Source of the DNA: Aristolochia californica
Taxonomy: Eukaryota > Streptophyta > Magnoliopsida > Piperales > Aristolochiaceae
NCBI GenBank assembly: GCA_029961685.1
Contig: JARWKL010000009.1
Span: 10,614,758-10,678,757 of the forward strand
Direction: 5' to 3'
DNA length: 64,000 nucleotides
The stretch's first letter is position 1, and each line of letters begins with the position of its first letter. Below, piece after piece: positions 54,180-63,690 of the stretch. A program made the translations under genes and the position numbers. The notes beneath the pieces are model-generated. The model searched no databases and had not been told where the DNA came from. It saw nothing but the letters and a program-made list of their open reading frames with translations.

Positions 54180-54590
54180 AAACAAGGCTGAGTCGCCTAC
54201 ACGGGCGTCCATTTGCCAATGAAACCCGACCCCCATCATTGACGAGGTACAGTTCGTAGTGACTGCGAAGTTATATGGGGCTCTACCAGGGGTGTTCGGT
54301 GAATTTGGACTTGATGTGTGTGTTTTTTCATTGTTTAGTGCATATGCAGTAGTGAAAATAGTTTAATTAATTTTGAAATATTTTGAATGTTGTTGAGGAT
54401 TTTTGAAGTGCTATGGAATATTTTTGCCATGTGGTGAGGAGATTCGGGTGTTATACATATCCACCACATGGTATTTTCTTTTTTTTTGTGGTTTCGATTT
54501 AACCCTTTGGTTTTGATTTTTCTCAAATTTCATAAGTAAGTCTAAACTCTATTTTTTTTTATTAATTTAGTGTTGTATTAGATTTGCCAT
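54180..54590 (+). pseudogene. Conserved 5' exon and repeated leader end in copy 4
   Basis: AESPTRASIC-like and ALPGVFGEFGLDVCVF are readable at 54188-54325 with a stop. From 54495 a second, partial copy of the leader/intron boundary occurs (CAAATTTCATAAGTAAGTCTAAAC, ATTAATTTAGTGTTGTATTAG), marking a rearrangement next to the foreign segment. Confidence 0.55.
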
Positions 54591-55310
54591 ATAGACAGCT
54601 ACTTGTGATTGATATATCCTACTTTTGATATTGTTGAGAACTTATTGACCAATATCATTTCAACCATTGTTCTAAGATTTTGTTTTCCAATCTTATTGTT
54701 TTGGAGTATGAGACTTTTGAGTCTGGAGGCCTGCTTGAGAATGTCTCATCAGGGCAATATTTATATCCCTATTCAAAATTTTTAGATTGTTAAAAGTAAA
54801 CTAGTAAAGAATTGGCCCTTTTTTTTTACCATAATCATAGATTTATTCTGGATGTTCTTACTTGCATGTCAGGGCAATACAGATGATGTAACAATTGCAG
54901 TATTGAAGGAGTTGCCTCCTCTACAAGAGAAAGATCAATCAAGGGGAAGATTTGGAGATCAGTTAATAAGGGGAAATGGGCGAGGAACAACTAGCATGAA
55001 GAGAAACAATTATAGTTTGTAAATTTATAATGGATTTATAGTTTTTATTTGGGCGATTGTAAATTGATAGTGATATTTCATTTAATTTTGTTGTGTTTGA
55101 TTATTGTATGGAGTGTTTATGCAGGTGTTATGTATATTGATTATGCCCAATTTTAAGTAGAGGTCATGCCGAATTTTATACAGGTATTATATACATAGAT
55201 TATGCTCAATTTTAAGAAGAGGTTATGCCCAATCTTATACATGTATTATATATATAGGTTATGCCTAATTTTATGTAGAGGTCATATCCAATTTTATGTC
55301 AAATGTATAC
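54591..55310 (+). pseudogene. Captured host gene segment, possibly a DEAD-box helicase C-terminal end
   Basis: After an acceptor-like TTGCATGTCAG at 54872 a frame reads GNTDDVTIAVLKELPPLQEK, then DQSRGRFGDQLIRGNGRGTT and ends SMKRNNYSL-stop at 55020. The DVTIAVLKELPPLQEKDQSR and GRFG pattern resembles the C-terminal part of RH7-type nucleolar RNA helicases, but the piece is short and I hold this loosely. Upstream (54591-54871) looks like intron and earlier exon sequence, so genomic DNA rather than cDNA was captured. Downstream to 55310 is AT-rich with TATGCCCAATTTTA repeats. Confidence 0.5.
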
Positions 55311-55446
55311 AGACAACGACGATTGCGATGGTCTTGAGGATGTGGGTAGCCAAGTAACATGCTTTCGGAGGCAGAGTGCATTAGAATCCACAAGAACCAC
55401 ACAATTTCAAGATGCCATATCGACTTCCTTATGGAACGATAAATGA
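55311..55446 (+). pseudogene. Transposase C-terminal remnant of Harbinger copy 4
   Basis: DNDDCDGLEDVGSQVTCFRR, then LESTRTTQFQDAISTSLWND-stop, the same tail as copy 3. It begins abruptly at the ACAGACAACGACGATTGCG junction with the captured segment. Confidence 0.75.
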
Positions 55447-56063
55447 TGGTTGTATCTTATTACTTTTGAACATGCGATGTTTATATGTACTAAACTTGTA
55501 ACTTGATGATTTTAATATTAAAAGCACAAACTTGTTATTAGAATAATCTTTTTTTTAGGTTATTAATAAAGTTGTATATATATTTATTTATTATTTTTGT
55601 TCAATTTTATTACTATATTAAACTTCATATTTAATTCTCTAGTAAATAAAATATAATTAAAGTATGCATTTGATTAATTAATTACATTTAATTTTGTCAA
55701 AATATATTATTAATTAATACCATGTAAAAAATCTATCTTATATGATATAATACTTTTAATTCATTAATCATATTTTTTATTTACTCTATTATATTAGTGA
55801 TTTAATAGTGGTATTTAAAATATTGTTAAGTCAAATACTTGGTTTAATTAACTTATTTTTATAATTAATAAAATCAATGGTTTTAAATTTCTAAGATGAA
55901 GATGAAGATGAAGTTGTCCACACTAACACCCTATTTCGAAGATGAAGTTGTCCACACTAACACCCATTTCGAAGATGAAGATCATATAGACGCTTAAGAT
56001 GAAGATGAAGATGAAGATCAAATTTTCATTTTGTTGACTAACCCCCCTTTATGACTAACCCCC

Positions 56064-57017
56064 TGATATCTACATATTCACTCGTTTGCCCCTCTCAAAG
56101 CTTGAATATCGCAATAAATCATTCTGAAGGGTGATAGATAACAACGACCGAACGCATGATCGACTACGAAGACAACAACTTAGCTGAGATTAACCTCTTT
56201 TATTTGCACTATTCCCTTTCATCGCCAACGGAGCTTGAATATGTTGCCATTCTTATTTCTCACAGTGATTTGAAGTTTCTGAGAGACTGATTTTCTTAGC
56301 TAGGTGTGGCAGGTGTTAAACGCATGAATGGCTTGTTAACAGACCTGCAAATATTTGCTCTTAAATCACTGCAAATACCGCTACCTTCAAATATTTGCTT
56401 TTATATCATTGTAAATGCCATGCCCTACTGGGAACCCCAATGCCTTCCTGTGGCAAATGGTTCAGCTGCCATGGGATTCGATAATGCTTCTTTCGGTAAT
56501 CTTACTTATTTGCATTTTCATGAAGTTATCGCACATTTCATGCATTCATAGATTTGTAGTTCTTCACAAGCTTTTATTTTGTTTTTATTTTTTTATTTTT
56601 TTACATAGTCAAAAATGGTCAGGGGTGACAATGACAATTATATTTCCTTCCAGAATAATTTTTCTATTAAAAGCTTGATTTTTCTGGATTGCTTGCTTTC
56701 TTTTGCGTTTATGAGTGTTTTTTTTCTTGCTTGATTTCTTTGAGTGGCATTTCTTATAAATTTCTAGACTCATCTCTCATAGATAAATCATTTATATTAT
56801 GGCTTATTCGCTTTTCCATTGCTTTTATTGCAGATTACTGGTTTATTTGTACAAGTTGGACAGCTATCTTTCTTTTTTAGTGTTTCTTTGTTTGCATTTC
56901 AGCTTCAGCGTTAACAGTAAATTTATCGACTTCAATGTGTAGTTAAGTGAACTCCTGTTTAGATGATGGAAACAATTCCCAGGTGTTGAGAGAAATAAAA
57001 TCTGAAAACTAGGGGCT
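56064..57017. other. Spacer between Harbinger copy 3 and the PPR gene
   Basis: No PPR motif or transit peptide is readable in this stretch. Short hydrophobic frames at 56306-56880 have no recognised domain. It may contain the replaced 5' region of the PPR gene. Confidence 0.45.
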
Positions 57018-57129
57018 GAGAGTAATTTGAGATTTTCAAGGTTGAGAGTAATTTTGGCATATTTCGAGGGGGTGAGAGTAATTTGAGATTTTCAAGGTTG
57101 AGAGTAATTTTGGCATATTTTGAGGGGGA
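57018..57129 (+). repeat. Two 56-bp direct repeats immediately upstream of the PPR frame
   Basis: GAGAGTAATTTGAGATTTTCAAGG and the following TTGAGAGTAATTTTGGCATATTT occur twice in tandem, 56 bp apart, ending about 30 bases before the ATG at 57159. Confidence 0.9.
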
Positions 57130-57158
57130 TAGAGTAATTAACCCTTTATACTAGGGCC

Positions 57159-59777
57159 ATGAAAAAGGTCAATTTTAAACCAAATGTGATTACTTACACA
57201 ACTCTACTAAATGCACTTTGGAAAGAAGGTAGAATTCAAGAAGCTCACGACCTATTCTGGCACATGAAGAGAGAAGGAGAAGCTTTTGATACAATTTTTT
57301 TCGGGAGTTGGATTTATGGGTTATTTAGGGAGAGACGTTTGACTGAGGCATTTCAGAAGCATAAACTAATGATTGAATGTGGGATCAAGCCCGATGCTGT
57401 TAGTTACACAATTTTAATTGATGGATTTGCTAGAGAAGGCAATGTGGAAAAATCAATTGGGTTTTTGAATGAGATGAATAAAAATGATTTGAAGCCTAAC
57501 GTGGTGACATATACAGCTATTATGCAAAGATTTATCCGGAGAGGAAAACTGAAGGATGCATTTAGTTTGTTTAGGAAGGTGGAAGAATTGGGAATTGAGG
57601 TGGATGAGATTACATATACAATTTTGATCGATGGGTTCTGTAGAAATGGGGATCTTGGTCAGGTTTTTCACTTACTTGAGGAAATGGAAGAGAAAAGAAT
57701 TAGCTGTGGTATGGTTACGTACAACACTGTGATTAATGGATTATGTAAGCTAGGGAGGACCCATGAGGCCGATATGATGTCAAAGGGTATTACAGGTGAT
57801 AATTTTATGTATACGACTCTGATGCATGGGTACATGAAGGAAAGAAATATGACAGGAGTCTTGGAAGTAAAGAAGAGATTGGCAGAATCTGGTCTTGTTA
57901 TGGATATACCCATTTGCAATGTACTAATAAAAGTCTTGTTTACTTTAGGGGCATTTGAGGATGCTTTTATGCTCTTTAAGCGATTGCCTCAGTTGGGCCT
58001 GGTTGCTAGTTCTGTTACTTACTGTACAATAATTGATGGGTGTCTTAAACTAGGAAGGATTAGTGAGGGACTTGAGATATTTGATGAGTACAAAAAGACT
58101 TCGCTGGGATCTTCTGGTGCTACTGGTTATAACTTCATCATTGGAGTGCTCTGCAGAGAAGGTATGGTGGAAATGGCATCTGCCCTATTTTTTGAACTCA
58201 GAGAAAATGGGTTGCCACTACATGATTTTATTTATATGAAATTGATGGATGCCAAGTTTAATGAAGGTGGTGAAGAGGGTATCTTCGAGTTGCTTCACTG
58301 GATTGAACAATTAGATTCTGAGAAACTTGGTTTGTTGTATAATGATGCTATTAGTTTTTTATGCAAGAAAGGTTGTCATTATGCAGCTTCTGATGTTTAC
58401 TTTGTAATGAGGAGAAGAGGCATACTTGTGACAAATAGTTCCTACTATTTAATCCTCAAACGTCTTATCCACCTTGGAAATCTCAAGCAAGTTCAACTGA
58501 TGTTGACTTCATATTTAAAAGAATATGGTATTCTTGATCCTATAATAAACAAGCTTCTTGTTCATTACATGTGCAAACAGAACATAAATGGAGCTCTTCA
58601 GTTTCTAAATTATAGGGGTGAGGGAAGTCTAAGCGCCCTGACAGCAATCTTGTATGCACTTACCAGACAAGGGAGAGTTCAACTTGCTCTTGAGCTTGTC
58701 TTGGAAGCTGAAGGAATGGGAATGGTTTTGGATGTTGTTGTCTACTCTGTTGTGGTTGATGGGCTCTGTAAAGAAGGATGTCTGAAAGAGGCTTTAGATC
58801 TCTGTGAGAGGATGAGAGCCAAGGGTGTCCATCCCAATATAGTTACTTATAATTCAGTGATTAATGGTTTGTGCCATGAGGGATGTCTGGTGCAAGCATT
58901 TAGGCTGTTTGATTCATTAGAGAAAATTAGTGTTCTTCCTTCTGTTGCTACATATTCAACTTTGATAGATGCTGTATGTAAAGAAGGACTCCTACAAGAT
59001 GCAAATGAATTATATAAAAGAATGGTTCTCAAGGGTTTGATTCCAAATACACGTGTCTACAACTCATTAATCAATGGTAACTGCAATTACGGATTAATTG
59101 AGCAAGCACTTGATCTTGTTATTCACATGGAAGAAAGTGGCCAAATACCCGATGCCTTCACAGTTAGTTCTGTGCTTGGTGGTTATTCTGTCAAAGGTGA
59201 CATGGAAGCTGCACTTGCATTTTTTGGTGAGTACCGAAGCCGGGGAATTTTACCTGACTTTTTGGGTTTTCTTACTTTGGTGAGGGGACTGTTTACTAAG
59301 GGTAGAATGGAAGAAGCAAGAACCATTATGAAAGAGATGCTCCAAAGTCCATCAATAGCAGTGTTGATAGATAAAGCAGGGAATGAGATTGAAATAGAGT
59401 CACTAACACATTTTCTCGATGGTTTAGCAGATCGTGGAATTATTCTCGAGGCAATCAATGTGCTTGATGAAGTGGGCTCTATGGTTTTCCCTTTGAGGAG
59501 GCCTCAAGCTAGCTGTGGCCCTGCAAAGATGAAAAAAACACAGCGAATGGGGAACCAGGAGAGTACAGAAGCACAAATACGTAAGGTTGGTGTTTGTCAG
59601 TTGGATGAAGCAGAAAGTGGTAGTGAAGATTCTTACCATTTGGTTAGAAACTTCTCAAAGCATAATTTTGAAGACTGGTACTCCTTTATTTCATCACTAT
59701 GTTCAAAAGGGGAGATACAAAAGGCTAATAGAGTAGCCAAACATATGCTTCAGAGTTTGGGAGGAACCATTGAATAA
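57159..59777 (+). CDS. P-class pentatricopeptide repeat protein, At5g57250-like, N-terminally short
   Basis: An uninterrupted 872-codon frame made of about twenty 35-residue PPR motifs (for example PNVITYTTLLNALWKEGRIQ, PDAVSYTILIDGFAREGNVE, PNIVTYNSVINGLCHEGCLV). The C-terminal end EEARTIMKEMLQSPSIAVLI, the FLDGLADRG region and the final DWYSFISSLCSKGEIQKANR match the layout of Arabidopsis At5g57250, a mitochondrial PPR protein. P-class PPRs bind organellar RNA to stabilise, cleave or process it. The Arabidopsis protein is longer at the N-terminus, with a targeting peptide and extra repeats. Here a TAA lies in frame about 20 bases upstream and no transit peptide is read, so the 5' end is missing, is joined by an upstream exon (ATACTAG|GGCC could be an acceptor), or was lost with the transposon insertions. 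It is the only intact host gene here. Confidence 0.88.
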   Translation: MKKVNFKPNVITYTTLLNALWKEGRIQEAHDLFWHMKREGEAFDTIFFGSWIYGLFRERRLTEAFQKHKLMIECGIKPDAVSYTILIDGFAREGNVEKSIGFLNEMNKNDLKPNVVTYTAIMQRFIRRGKLKDAFSLFRKVEELGIEVDEITYTILIDGFCRNGDLGQVFHLLEEMEEKRISCGMVTYNTVINGLCKLGRTHEADMMSKGITGDNFMYTTLMHGYMKERNMTGVLEVKKRLAESGLVMDIPICNVLIKVLFTLGAFEDAFMLFKRLPQLGLVASSVTYCTIIDGCLKLGRISEGLEIFDEYKKTSLGSSGATGYNFIIGVLCREGMVEMASALFFELRENGLPLHDFIYMKLMDAKFNEGGEEGIFELLHWIEQLDSEKLGLLYNDAISFLCKKGCHYAASDVYFVMRRRGILVTNSSYYLILKRLIHLGNLKQVQLMLTSYLKEYGILDPIINKLLVHYMCKQNINGALQFLNYRGEGSLSALTAILYALTRQGRVQLALELVLEAEGMGMVLDVVVYSVVVDGLCKEGCLKEALDLCERMRAKGVHPNIVTYNSVINGLCHEGCLVQAFRLFDSLEKISVLPSVATYSTLIDAVCKEGLLQDANELYKRMVLKGLIPNTRVYNSLINGNCNYGLIEQALDLVIHMEESGQIPDAFTVSSVLGGYSVKGDMEAALAFFGEYRSRGILPDFLGFLTLVRGLFTKGRMEEARTIMKEMLQSPSIAVLIDKAGNEIEIESLTHFLDGLADRGIILEAINVLDEVGSMVFPLRRPQASCGPAKMKKTQRMGNQESTEAQIRKVGVCQLDEAESGSEDSYHLVRNFSKHNFEDWYSFISSLCSKGEIQKANRVAKHMLQSLGGTIE

Positions 59778-61217
59778 CCATCTTTATCATCAACTAGCTC
59801 TGAAAGGTTTGTCAAGTTTTTTTTTTGCAAAGCTATGGCTGCCACCTCTTTATACTTCTGGAACTAAGTCTATTTCTAATTTTAATTATTATCTTCAACT
59901 TTAGTAGGGTAACCTTGATCCTAGAAGAACTTTTGGATTTTTTGCATTCTGCAATCCAGTATAAGTGGGTCTTCCTTTTTCATTAAAAAAATATGAGTTG
60001 CTCTTCTACAGATGAACAACTTTTATCAACTTGGTTTTCAGGGATATAACATTTTCATTTGTGAGATCTCTTGGTGCATCTATTCTATATGTCAAGAGTG
60101 CAAAAGCCAGCAAAGAGAATGCTTGTACAAACAAAAGGAAAATGAGTTCGACAAGATAATTGTTTAATATGGGAATACTGTAACAAGCTACCAGAACTGC
60201 CCTTGCACTTAAAGGCTGTCAATGGATATGAGTCTGAAATCTTGGATGTTATCCAAAATAAACTTTGGATGGAACTTATTGTATATCTGATAAGGGGTCC
60301 GATAGAGTTCCGAAGCGGAACAGGAATCGTGAGATCTGGATCAGGTAAATATCTGGATCTGAAATCTCAAGTGTTGGATTTACATCTAATGGTGGTGGCT
60401 ATTCTATAACCCTAACCCTCTCTCTCTCTCTTTTTTTTTCTTTCCATTTTTCTTCTATCTTCCAGCAGTTTCTATCCTCACTCCACTTCAACAGCTTTCC
60501 AACTCCTCTCCCAGCTCTCTTTGGCAGTCCGGCTTCTTGTTTAGCTTCCGATGATTTCTCTTCAGTGTCAAGGTACGTTTCTCTCACTCAATACCTCTTT
60601 CTCTGAGCCTCTCTCTCAGTTTCTCTTTCTCTGAGCTCCTCTCTCACATCTTCTCTCCTGCCCCTTCTCTCACAAGCCCTCTCTCATTTGTCTTTTGGCC
60701 TTTCTCTCCATGGCCCTTCTTTCCTTTTCTTTCTCCTGGTGGGCAGTTTGAAAGAAAAACATCAAACAATCATCTTCATTCTTGCCACACCAGGATAGAT
60801 TTATTATTTGTGTTTTCATCATTTCTTCTTATTTCTTTCTTTATTTCTTTCTTACTGGTTTCACCATTTTTTCTTCTCTCTTGCTGACGATTTTTTGTCA
60901 TTTGTGCGATGGTTAAAGATGCTTTTTGAACATAGAGAAGGTGCCAAAAAGGGTGGCTTTGGAACTTTGGGATAGTACGCAGACTGAAGAAGAGAAACAA
61001 GAAAATGAGAATAAAGTTTTCTCCAGAAATATGCTGATGACAGAGGCAAAAGGCAACGAGGAAAAGAAAGAATATTTGTTGCCTGAAATTCCCACCTAAA
61101 AAGTGGATTACATAGTGGAGGTATCATTTGAATTTTTGTCTGTTTTCCCAGTCCTCTTAAGTCTCTTTTTAATGATCTCTCTGTATTTTTCTAGGATACT
61201 CTATTTTCAAATGTAAT
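59778..61217. other. Downstream flank of the PPR gene
   Basis: Probably 3' untranslated and intergenic DNA. A CT-rich tract lies at 60410-60720. A frame without ATG at about 60930-61097 is noted separately. Confidence 0.45.
60930..61098 (+). other. Exon-like open segment, unknown
   Basis: About 55 codons without a start: EKVPKRVALELWDSTQTEEE, then NKVFSRNMLMTEAKGNEEKK and EYLLPEIPT-stop. The charged, coding-like composition differs from the flanks. No family is recognised. It could be a terminal exon of an unseen gene or chance. Confidence 0.25.
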
Positions 61218-61537
61218 TGTAAAGTTGGGTCCAAGGCCTATCCCAAAATGACTAGCTATCTTAGGAAACTTCTTTCCCAACTAATAAACTCAACATATTT
61301 GTTCTCACTATTCCGTGTGAGATTATTTCTTAACACTCCCCTTCACGTTAGGCCTTTTGGATTCTTACATGTGGATAATTTGGGTGGAGGCCCATATTTG
61401 TGTACCTGCTCTGATACCATGTAAAGTTGGGTCCAAGGCCTATCCTGAAATGACTAGCCATTTTAGGAAACCTATTTCCCAACTAATAAACTCAACATAT
61501 TTGTTCTCACTAATCCATGTGAGACTATTTCTTAACA
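61218..61537 (-). mobile_element. TRIM B: 320-bp terminal-repeat retrotransposon in miniature
   Basis: Two 118-bp terminal repeats (61218-61335, 61420-61537), TG...CA, with few differences. On the minus strand the primer site TGGTATCAGAGCAGG (61405-61419) follows the 5' repeat and the purine tract GTGAAGGGGAG (61336-61346) precedes the 3' repeat. Perfect duplication GTAAT flanks it (61213-61217, 61538-61542). The 84-bp interior has no coding sequence. Its LTR is unrelated to that of TRIM A. Confidence 0.93.
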
Positions 61538-61542
61538 GTAAT

Positions 61543-62630
61543 ATCACATGCTCAATTTCTGTTCTAACATTTTGTCTTTCTAATCGTCAAGTTAGTATGT
61601 GGCTTCCAAGCTAAAATTTCGAAGTTATGATTTCTTAGTATTCTTTAGTCAAGAACAGCCAAAAAGACAGCTTTAATGTCATTGTATTTTCATTGTTGGT
61701 TTTTATTTTCGTTTTTTTAATTTTCTGTTTTACTTATTTTTTATCAGCATATTCGAATCTGGATATTATCCGTAGGGTCCAATTTGGATATCCGTCTTCA
61801 GATAGTTCCTTGGATATTCAGATTTCGGATATCTGCAAATGGACTGAATCTGGAAGTACAATATCTGGATCACATCCAGAATTACAATATCCGGACCAGA
61901 TCCGAAAGTACAATATCAGGACCTTTTACAGACCTACTTGCATGTATCTTTGTTGCAATGATTTGGTTTCTTTTGAAATCTATAGGTGATCTAAAATAGT
62001 TCTTACACATTGCAGTTAAATTTATCTGTTGACAGATTCTTGTCATTTTGGTGTTCTCTGCTTGTTTAATTATTAAATTTTTAATTGCTGATCACTGATT
62101 TAATTTATTTATTGTTAAGGACCAGGACTCACCTTTGGATCCAGGAAAAGCAGGTGAACAATAAAAATAATGGCCTTCGGAGTTGTATGATGGAAATTCA
62201 CTAATTCAGCAGACATTGGGATTACCGATACATATTCTCTATTCAATGTTTTAGAAATTTACTTTTCTGTATGAGGTTATTTCTCCTTGTAGTAATCTTA
62301 TTTGAACAATAAATTTGTCAGTGTGTCATGAAATAAATTGCCTACACTCAAACCTAGGAATCCCATAGAAGAAATCGAAGGAAATTTTCCCAACTCCAGC
62401 AGTTTCTCCATGCAATCTGAAGGTATCAACTGCTGCTTTATCATGAAAACATTATCTCTGTTAAAAACATTTTATGCAACATATTGTAATTGAATTCATT
62501 GATTCATTACCTGTATATCCGTTGTCTTTTCAAGTGTGAAAAGCCTATGTAAACTTTTCAATATCTTTCTTCATTAGGTGGAAATTTTTGTAAAAACTAT
62601 TTGCAGAATATCTATAAAGGTTGCTGTTGG
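61543..62630. other. No supported gene; GGATATC-rich segment
   Basis: Between 61755 and 61930 the words GGATAT, ATATCCGG and CCGAAAGTACAATATC recur in imperfect repeats, which make short chance frames. Nothing else is recognised. Confidence 0.45.
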
Positions 62631-62633
62631 CTG

Positions 62634-62634
62634 A

Positions 62635-62665
<31 letters not shown>

Positions 62666-62742
62666 GTTTGTGTCTGTGTGTTGGCTGATATTATTATTAT
62701 TATTATTATTACTATTATTGTGTGTGTGTGTGTGTGTTGTGT
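62634..62742. repeat. Compound microsatellite (ATT)n, (TG)n
   Basis: (ATT) runs at about 62635-62664 and 62687-62718, each preceded by GTTGGCTGAT, then (TG)n to 62738. The repeated lead indicates a local duplication. Confidence 0.95.
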
Positions 62743-63349
62743 GGAAGCTATCAAACTGTTGGACCATTATAAAACTGTTTTTAGATAAGATGATGTTAAA
62801 ATGACTGCAAAACCTAAATCAGTGACACTCATCTGCACTGATACTTATGGCTCCTACTCTTCTTTAGGTCCTGGATGTGACGGCGTAAAAATGTCCACCG
62901 TTGATGCAGGCGACAAATCCATTGCAGTCAGTTAATTAGAAAACCTTGGTTTCATGGCTGCTGGGAATGTTAGAACCGTTTGCTTGATGGCTACATGGGG
63001 GCATTTCTTGATTGAGTTCTTGAATTAGAGGTAGATGAAAAGGTAATTATGAACGCTGGATGTTGCTTCATTAACTAATCTTCGAAAAAATAAAAAATAA
63101 AAGAAAGAAAAGAAAGAGTTACTGGTTATGACCTCTCTGGTTACATGCTATCCAGTAGCACCTTTGACATTCCCAGCTATGTCAACTTTAAATATCACAT
63201 TGGTTTGTTATGTGTCAACTTGTTATTCTTATGTTGTTGGAGTCTATCAAGTTTTTGGTCATTGTTATTAAATTATTTGAAATCTAAAGTATTCACATCT
63301 TTTGTACTATTGAAAACACCCCATTATTTTGCCACTATTAAGTTCAGAG

Positions 63350-63690
63350 ATATGGATGAGGCAAAACTGAAGCAGCGCCAAAAGAAAAGATTGCACTGGT
63401 ACAGAAGGGCGTCTGTTTGAGGTTCTAATGAGGCAAAACTGAAGCAGCACCAAACGCTTTTCACTGGTACAGAAGTGTGAGTGTCTGTTTGAGGTTCTAA
63501 AGGTTCTGGAGGTTCTAATGAGGCAAACTGAAGCTGCACCAAAAGATTTCACGGGTACAGAAGGGTGAGGTTCTAGACGTTCTGGAGGTTCTAATGAAGC
63601 AAAACTGAAGCAGCATCAAAAGCTTTCACTGGTACAGGGGTGTCTGTTTGAGGTTCTAGAGGTTCTGGAGGTTCTAGAGTCATGAAGACT
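63350..63690. repeat. ~85-bp minisatellite, about four units
   Basis: The unit contains GAGGCAAAACTGAAGCAGC, CACTGGTACAGAAG and GTCTGTTTGAGGTTCTAA, with a shorter GGTTCTGGAGGTTCTA sub-repeat. Units are imperfect and vary in length. The frames it opens on both strands are not convincing genes. Confidence 0.88.

Larger units (their letters stand above)
52558..56047 (+). mobile_element. Harbinger copy 4, non-autonomous, nested in copy 3
   Basis: Ends GGGGGGGTTAGTCAACTTGAAG and TTGTTGACTAACCCCCC are perfect inverted repeats for about 14 bases. TTT on both sides (52555-52557, 56048-56050) is a 3-bp target duplication that restores copy 3 when one is removed. It contains the leader, a telomere-like tract, the conserved exon, a foreign segment (54591-55310) in place of ORF1 and the transposase body, and the transposase tail. 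Confidence 0.82.
47180..56063 (+). mobile_element. Harbinger copy 3, most complete member, with copy 4 nested near its 3' end
   Basis: The left end is GGGGGGGTTAGTCAACTTGAAG. The right end is ATGACTAACCCCC at 56051-56063, reached only after removing copy 4: the interrupted AACTTTAAATTTT / TTTATGACTAAC reads as in copy 1b (AACTTTAAATTTTATG). Contents are leader, telomere-like tract, conserved exon, ORF1 and transposase with two introns, then the AT-rich tail. Flanks are TAA left and TGA right, near-matching 3-bp sites. Confidence 0.82.

Noticed and set aside
47180..56063. MULE-like 9-bp target duplication (TGATATTAA left, TGATATCTA right)
   Set aside because: Only 7 of 9 match, the transposase is of the DDE_Tnp_4/Harbinger type, and nested copy 4 shows a clean 3-bp duplication.
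61218..61537. Cassandra-type TRIM carrying a 5S rRNA-like promoter
   Set aside because: I see no 5S-like A-box/C-box sequence in the 118-bp repeats.
62545..62804. Hydrophobic Ile- or Leu-rich frames on both strands
   Set aside because: They are translations of the (ATT)n and (TG)n microsatellite.
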